From contig JAGGXI010000014.1 in NCBI GenBank assembly GCA_021163155.1, forward strand, positions 1 through 64,000: a stretch of 64,000 bases of DNA, in the 5' to 3' direction. Below are positions 60,701-64,000 of this stretch, in pieces (the first letter of the stretch is position 1; each line of letters opens with the position of its first letter). This stretch comes from Candidatus Aerophobota bacterium. Lineage in GTDB: Bacteria; Aerophobota; Aerophobia; Aerophobales; JAGGXI01. The notes under the pieces are model-generated. The model did not search any database, was not told the DNA's origin, and was given only the letters and a program-made list of their open reading frames with translations. The position numbers and the translations under genes are program-made.

Positions 60701-61563
60701 TGAGAAAAAAAAGGTTAACCAAAACTATCTCACGTATGCCACTTCATACTATAGTTATTCTCGTTGCTTTAATATGGATACTTCCTGCTATGGGTGTTCT
60801 GGTAACTTCATTTAGATTCCCTCATGATGTGGCATCCACTGGTTGGTGGGTGATGTTCAAAAATCCATTTAATAGTGCTCAATACACTCTCGAAAACTAT
60901 ATAGCTGTAATTACTCAATGTGGTATAGGACGGGCTTTCTTAAATAGCTTTATAATTACAATTCCTGCAACTGTATTGCCCATTATTATAGCCGCATTTG
61001 CAGCCTTTGCCTTTGCTTGGATGAGATTTCCTGGTCGCCAGAGTCTTTTTGTAATATTAGTGGGTCTTTTAGTAGTTCCCCTTCAGATGACTTTAATCCC
61101 GATTCTACGTGTCTTTAATCGGTTAGGACTCTCTGGCACCTTTCCTGGGATCTGGTTGGCTCACACCGGTTACGGACTTCCCCTTGCTATGTATTTATTG
61201 CATAACTCCGTTGCAGGCCTGCCTGGTGATCTATTTGACTCTGCAGAAATAGACGGTGCTTCTTCTTTCTATATTTTTTTCCGACTGGTGTTACCGCTTT
61301 GTCTACCTGCCATCGCCTCACTTGCTATCTTTCAATTCCTCTGGATATGGAATGACCTTTTGGTAGCTCTTGTTTATTTAGGGGGAGCGCCTAGTGTAGC
61401 ACCTATCACAGTTCAAGTAAGTAGTCTGGTTGGCTCCTACGGCCAAGCATGGGAACTGTTAACTGCAGCAGTATTTATCTCTATAATTCCACCACTTATT
61501 TTATTTTTCAGCTTACAACGCTATTTTGTGCGGGGTATCTTAGCGGGGTCAATCAAGGAATAA
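60700..61563 (+). CDS. Sugar ABC transporter permease (MalG-type)
   Basis: 287 residues, six membrane segments, with the EAA loop DSAEIDGASSFYIFFRLVLPLCLP and the MalG-type end FSLQRYFVRGILAGSIKE. The start ATG (TAATG) overlaps the previous stop by one base, so the two permeases are made together. It lies between MalF-type permease and the MITE-like element before TreT. Confidence 0.93.
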   Translation: MRKKRLTKTISRMPLHTIVILVALIWILPAMGVLVTSFRFPHDVASTGWWVMFKNPFNSAQYTLENYIAVITQCGIGRAFLNSFIITIPATVLPIIIAAFAAFAFAWMRFPGRQSLFVILVGLLVVPLQMTLIPILRVFNRLGLSGTFPGIWLAHTGYGLPLAMYLLHNSVAGLPGDLFDSAEIDGASSFYIFFRLVLPLCLPAIASLAIFQFLWIWNDLLVALVYLGGAPSVAPITVQVSSLVGSYGQAWELLTAAVFISIIPPLILFFSLQRYFVRGILAGSIKE

Positions 61564-61644
61564 TTAGAGGATTAGAGGGGAAAATAAAGGATTAGAAGAA
61601 TAAAGGATTAAAGAAAAAAAATAAGAAACAAAAGCAAAAATTAA

Positions 61645-61873
61645 GTAAATACTCAGTGAACACCCTGCTCAGAAGGAAATTTACAGTCGAGTTTGATCGG
61701 TAAGGCATGGTAGCCGCAACCTTTACCCCGCTAAATAGTAGTAACATCTAATGGGGTTTAGGTTGCGCAGAAGAGACGCAGGCTCTGAGCCTCGCGACTA
61801 CCAATTTTACCCTTTATCTTCCCTCTGCGTGGGAAAAATATTACCTTTGGGACGTAGTTCACTGAATATTTAC
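61645..61873. mobile_element. MITE-like repeat family A, complete copy
   Basis: 229 bases. Terminal inverted repeats GTAAATACTCAGTGAAC (61645-61661) and GTTCACTGAATATTTAC (61857-61873) match in 16 of 17 positions. An exact 8-base direct duplication AAAATTAA lies immediately outside each end (61637-61644 and 61874-61881). The interior holds GGTAGCCGC..GCGACTACC arms, GCAACCTTTACCCC / GGGGTTTAGGTTGC and a GGCTCTGAGCC palindrome. No coding capacity. It stands between the MalG-type gene and TreT. Confidence 0.88.
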
Positions 61874-61904
61874 AAAATTAAAAAGCAGGATTAAGGGGGG
61901 GAAG

Positions 61905-63140
61905 TTGTTAAAAGAGGTTAAAACAGAGATGAAGAGGCTGGTTGATTATACTTTAGTTGTAGGAGAAGAAGAGATTTGCGACGTTCGGAAGCTTGCTAAA
62001 AATTTAAAAAATATTCGAGTTCTACATATCAGTTCCACAGCTTACGGTGGGGGAGTGGCAGAGATATTACACAGCCTTGTTCCTCTTATGAGAGACGTAG
62101 GACTAAATGTCGAATGGAGAGTAATAGAAGGAAATGAGGATTTTTTTAACACCACCAAGAAATTTCACAATGCCCTTCAGGGAGGAGATATTTTATTCAC
62201 CGAAGAGATGAAAAGGATATATCTTAATCAAAATAGGCTGAATGCAAGTTTTTTTGAAGGAAAATACGACTTTGTAATTATTCACGATCCCCAACCTGCA
62301 GCTATGCTTGCTTATCTTAAAGCTCCGAAATATACAAAATTTATCTGGCGCTGCCATATCGATACTTCTGTCCCTAATAGTGAGGTGTGGAATTTTTTAA
62401 GGGGTTTCCTAAAAAAATACAATGCGGCTATATTCACTTTAAAGAAATTTGTTAAGAATGAGGTCACCTTTAAACGTTTATTTATTATTCCTCCCTCTAT
62501 TGATCCACTAAACGATAAGAATCGTCCCCTTACCATAAAGGAGATAGATAAGTTTGTTCGTCGTTTTGGCGTAGACCCAGAAAGACCTTTAATTACTCAA
62601 GTGTCCCGATTTGACCCCTGGAAGGACCCCCTGGGAGTTATTGATATGTATAGGCTAATAAAGAGAGATATTCCTGAACTTCAGCTCTCTTTTATTGGCT
62701 CAATGTCTGTTGATGACCCAGAGGGGTGGATTATGTACGAGAAGATCCTACGCAGAGCAGGTGAAGATAATGATATTTATGTTTTATCAGATTTAAGAGG
62801 AGTGGGAAATCTTGAGGTGAATGCCTTTCAACGATCATCAAATGTGATAATTCAAAAATCGCTTCGGGAAGGATTTGGGCTAACTGTGTCCGAAGGATTA
62901 TGGAAAGGGAGGCCTGTGGTTGGAGGGAATGCAGGTGGTATTGCTATACAAATAATAAATGGCAAGACAGGCTTTCTTATAGAAAGCGTGAAGGAAGCAG
63001 CAGAGAAGACCAAGTTTCTTCTTCTTAATAAAGAAACTGCAGATAAGATGGGAGATGAGGGGGAAAAATATGTAAGGTCTAATTTTTTAATTACAAGACA
63101 GCTTAAGGATTATCTATCCCTTTTTAATTCTCTCTTATAA
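61905..63140 (+). CDS. treT: Trehalose glycosyltransferring synthase (TreT)
   Basis: 411 residues of GT4 type. TreT-like start region: RVLHISSTAYGGGVAEILHSLVPLMRDVGLNVEWRVIEG near 38-76; then VIIHDPQPAAM, WRCHIDTS, VSRFDPWKDPLGVI, and the donor site QKSLREGFGLTVSEGLWKGRPVVGG. TreT links NDP-glucose and glucose to trehalose and, in many organisms, runs backwards on imported trehalose. The start is TTG at 61905 after a G-rich site; an ATG at 61929 is an alternative. Behind a sugar ABC transporter as in Thermococcus. Confidence 0.88.
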   Translation: MLKEVKTEMKRLVDYTLVVGEEEICDVRKLAKNLKNIRVLHISSTAYGGGVAEILHSLVPLMRDVGLNVEWRVIEGNEDFFNTTKKFHNALQGGDILFTEEMKRIYLNQNRLNASFFEGKYDFVIIHDPQPAAMLAYLKAPKYTKFIWRCHIDTSVPNSEVWNFLRGFLKKYNAAIFTLKKFVKNEVTFKRLFIIPPSIDPLNDKNRPLTIKEIDKFVRRFGVDPERPLITQVSRFDPWKDPLGVIDMYRLIKRDIPELQLSFIGSMSVDDPEGWIMYEKILRRAGEDNDIYVLSDLRGVGNLEVNAFQRSSNVIIQKSLREGFGLTVSEGLWKGRPVVGGNAGGIAIQIINGKTGFLIESVKEAAEKTKFLLLNKETADKMGDEGEKYVRSNFLITRQLKDYLSLFNSLL

Positions 63141-63157
63141 AAATAGGAATTTTGAAG

Positions 63158-64000
63158 ATGTTAGATGAATACAGGAAAATACTTGTAACCGGCGGCGCAG
63201 GCTTCATAGGAAGTCATCTGGTTGATGCTCTCCTATCTTTAGGCAAGGAAGTGGTAGTTTTAGATAATCTCTCTACCGGTGAGAACCTTTCCTTAAGAGT
63301 AAAGCTAATGAAAGGCGATATACGGGATATTGGACAAGTTGTTGAGGCAACAAAGGATATTGATTTAGTCTTCCATGTAGCTGCTAATGCTAATGGCACA
63401 GTTTCGGTCAACAATCCCCAGTTTGATTTCGAGACAAATGCCTTGGGAACATTCAATCTCTTGGACGCTGCATTACAAGCCAAAGTGAAAAGATTTGTCT
63501 ATGTTTCTTCAGCTTCAGTATATGGCATACCTCAGCATTTCCCTATAGGAGAGGAACATCCAACAAAACCATTCATACCTTATGGTGCATCTAAGCTGGC
63601 AGGGGAAATTTTTTGCAGAGCGTTTTTCCATACATATAAATTGCCAGTAGTTATAGGGAGACCATTTTGTGTTTATGGTCCCAGAGAGAATCCGAAGCTG
63701 GCTTTGGTTGAAATTTCCCGATATCTCCGTTGGCATCTTAATCATAAGCCAATTCAGATAGTTGGCGACCTTGAACGAAAGACCAGAGACTTCGTTTATG
63801 TTAGCGATGTTATTCAGGGGTTGCTTTTAATCGCTGACTGTGCAAGTGTAGGAGAGGTTTTTAATTTAGGATCCGGGGAGGAGATAAGTATACGTGGATT
63901 GATAGATATAATTAGCTCTATCACAGGACGGCAACCCATCATCAATGTGATATCTGATATTACAGAGGATACCTATCGTCTTGTGGGTGATATCTCAAAA
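63158..64000 (+). CDS. NAD-dependent sugar-nucleotide epimerase/dehydratase, 3' end beyond window
   Basis: 281 codons are visible. Extended SDR fold: VTGGAGFIGSHLVDALLSLG near residue 10, LDNLSTGENLSL, VAANANGTVSV, SSASVYGIPQHFP, and the catalytic YGASK near 144-148 (Tyr and Lys). It resembles UDP-glucose/galactose 4-epimerases (GalE-like) or related dehydratases. It follows TreT by 17 bases and may feed sugar-nucleotides to it or to surface glycans. The exact substrate cannot be told from the visible part. Confidence 0.85.
   Translation, partial: MLDEYRKILVTGGAGFIGSHLVDALLSLGKEVVVLDNLSTGENLSLRVKLMKGDIRDIGQVVEATKDIDLVFHVAANANGTVSVNNPQFDFETNALGTFNLLDAALQAKVKRFVYVSSASVYGIPQHFPIGEEHPTKPFIPYGASKLAGEIFCRAFFHTYKLPVVIGRPFCVYGPRENPKLALVEISRYLRWHLNHKPIQIVGDLERKTRDFVYVSDVIQGLLLIADCASVGEVFNLGSGEEISIRGLIDIISSITGRQPIINVISDITEDTYRLVGDISK

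Noticed and set aside
1-64000. tRNA or rRNA genes
   Set aside because: No cloverleaf-type or rRNA-like sequence was recognised in the gaps; a covariance-model scan would be decisive.

Overview
This is an AT-rich stretch of bacterial chromosome (by eye roughly one third G+C) with dense, short-spaced operons on both strands. The housekeeping genes point to an anaerobic-type, deep-branching, diderm lineage rather than a well-known model group. YidC has the long periplasmic domain usual in diderms. PurS/PurQ/PurL are separate proteins. SpoVG is present, as are the MEP isoprenoid genes dxs and ispE. TreT and a DIP-synthase-like bifunctional enzyme recall the compatible solutes of thermophiles. Atribacterota-like or similar candidate phyla are a reasonable guess, but this is inference. 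No rRNA, tRNA or CRISPR array was seen.

0-7 kb (minus strand): the end of a phosphoglucose/phosphomannose isomerase gene, ptsI, folC, glyA and purH. 7-15 kb (plus strand): an accessory island holding an M19 dipeptidase, a DpnII-like restriction-modification pair, a wrecked second R-M locus, a HicAB remnant, a dead tyrosine recombinase, two putative PD-(D/E)XK proteins and an AbrB/RelE pair. 15.4-20.2 kb: guaA-purS-purQ-purL. The island therefore sits between two divergent halves of a purine/one-carbon locus. 20-22 kb: a cold-shock protein and a degenerate LytM protein.

22.6-29.3 kb (minus): the yidD-yidC-mnmE-ispE-spoVG-glnA-era block. 29.5-36.3 kb (plus): small membrane/phasin-like genes, hom, then rpsB-tsf-pyrH-frr, then a glycosyltransferase. 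36.4-43 kb (minus): a MazEF pair, an ABC permease, nadK, dxs, a divergent PAP2-like protein and xseBA. 43.2 kb (plus): a UbiB-like kinase.

44.9-50.7 kb is the second accessory region. A fused nucleotidyltransferase/CDP-alcohol phosphotransferase with a rewritten active-site motif is followed by an overlapping ATP-grasp gene and a decayed D-Ala-D-Ala-ligase-like gene. This block is bracketed by two direct copies of the end of a phospholipase-D-type gene. Behind it lie a broken amidotransferase-like gene, three tiny genes and a Phd/RelE pair.

51-64 kb: recD2 (minus), thioredoxin, an ABC-F ATPase, a class IV aminotransferase, then a sugar locus (ROK regulator, binding protein, two permeases, TreT, and an epimerase cut by the window end). 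That order resembles the trehalose/maltose loci of Thermococcus and related thermophiles.

At least two dispersed repeat families run through the intergenic gaps. One is a roughly 229-bp MITE-like element with 17-bp terminal inverted repeats and, in one copy, a perfect 8-bp target duplication. The other is a roughly 94-bp double-hairpin element whose stem varies between copies. Several gene starts were moved from the longest reading frame to an internal start with a good ribosome binding site, as stated in each entry.
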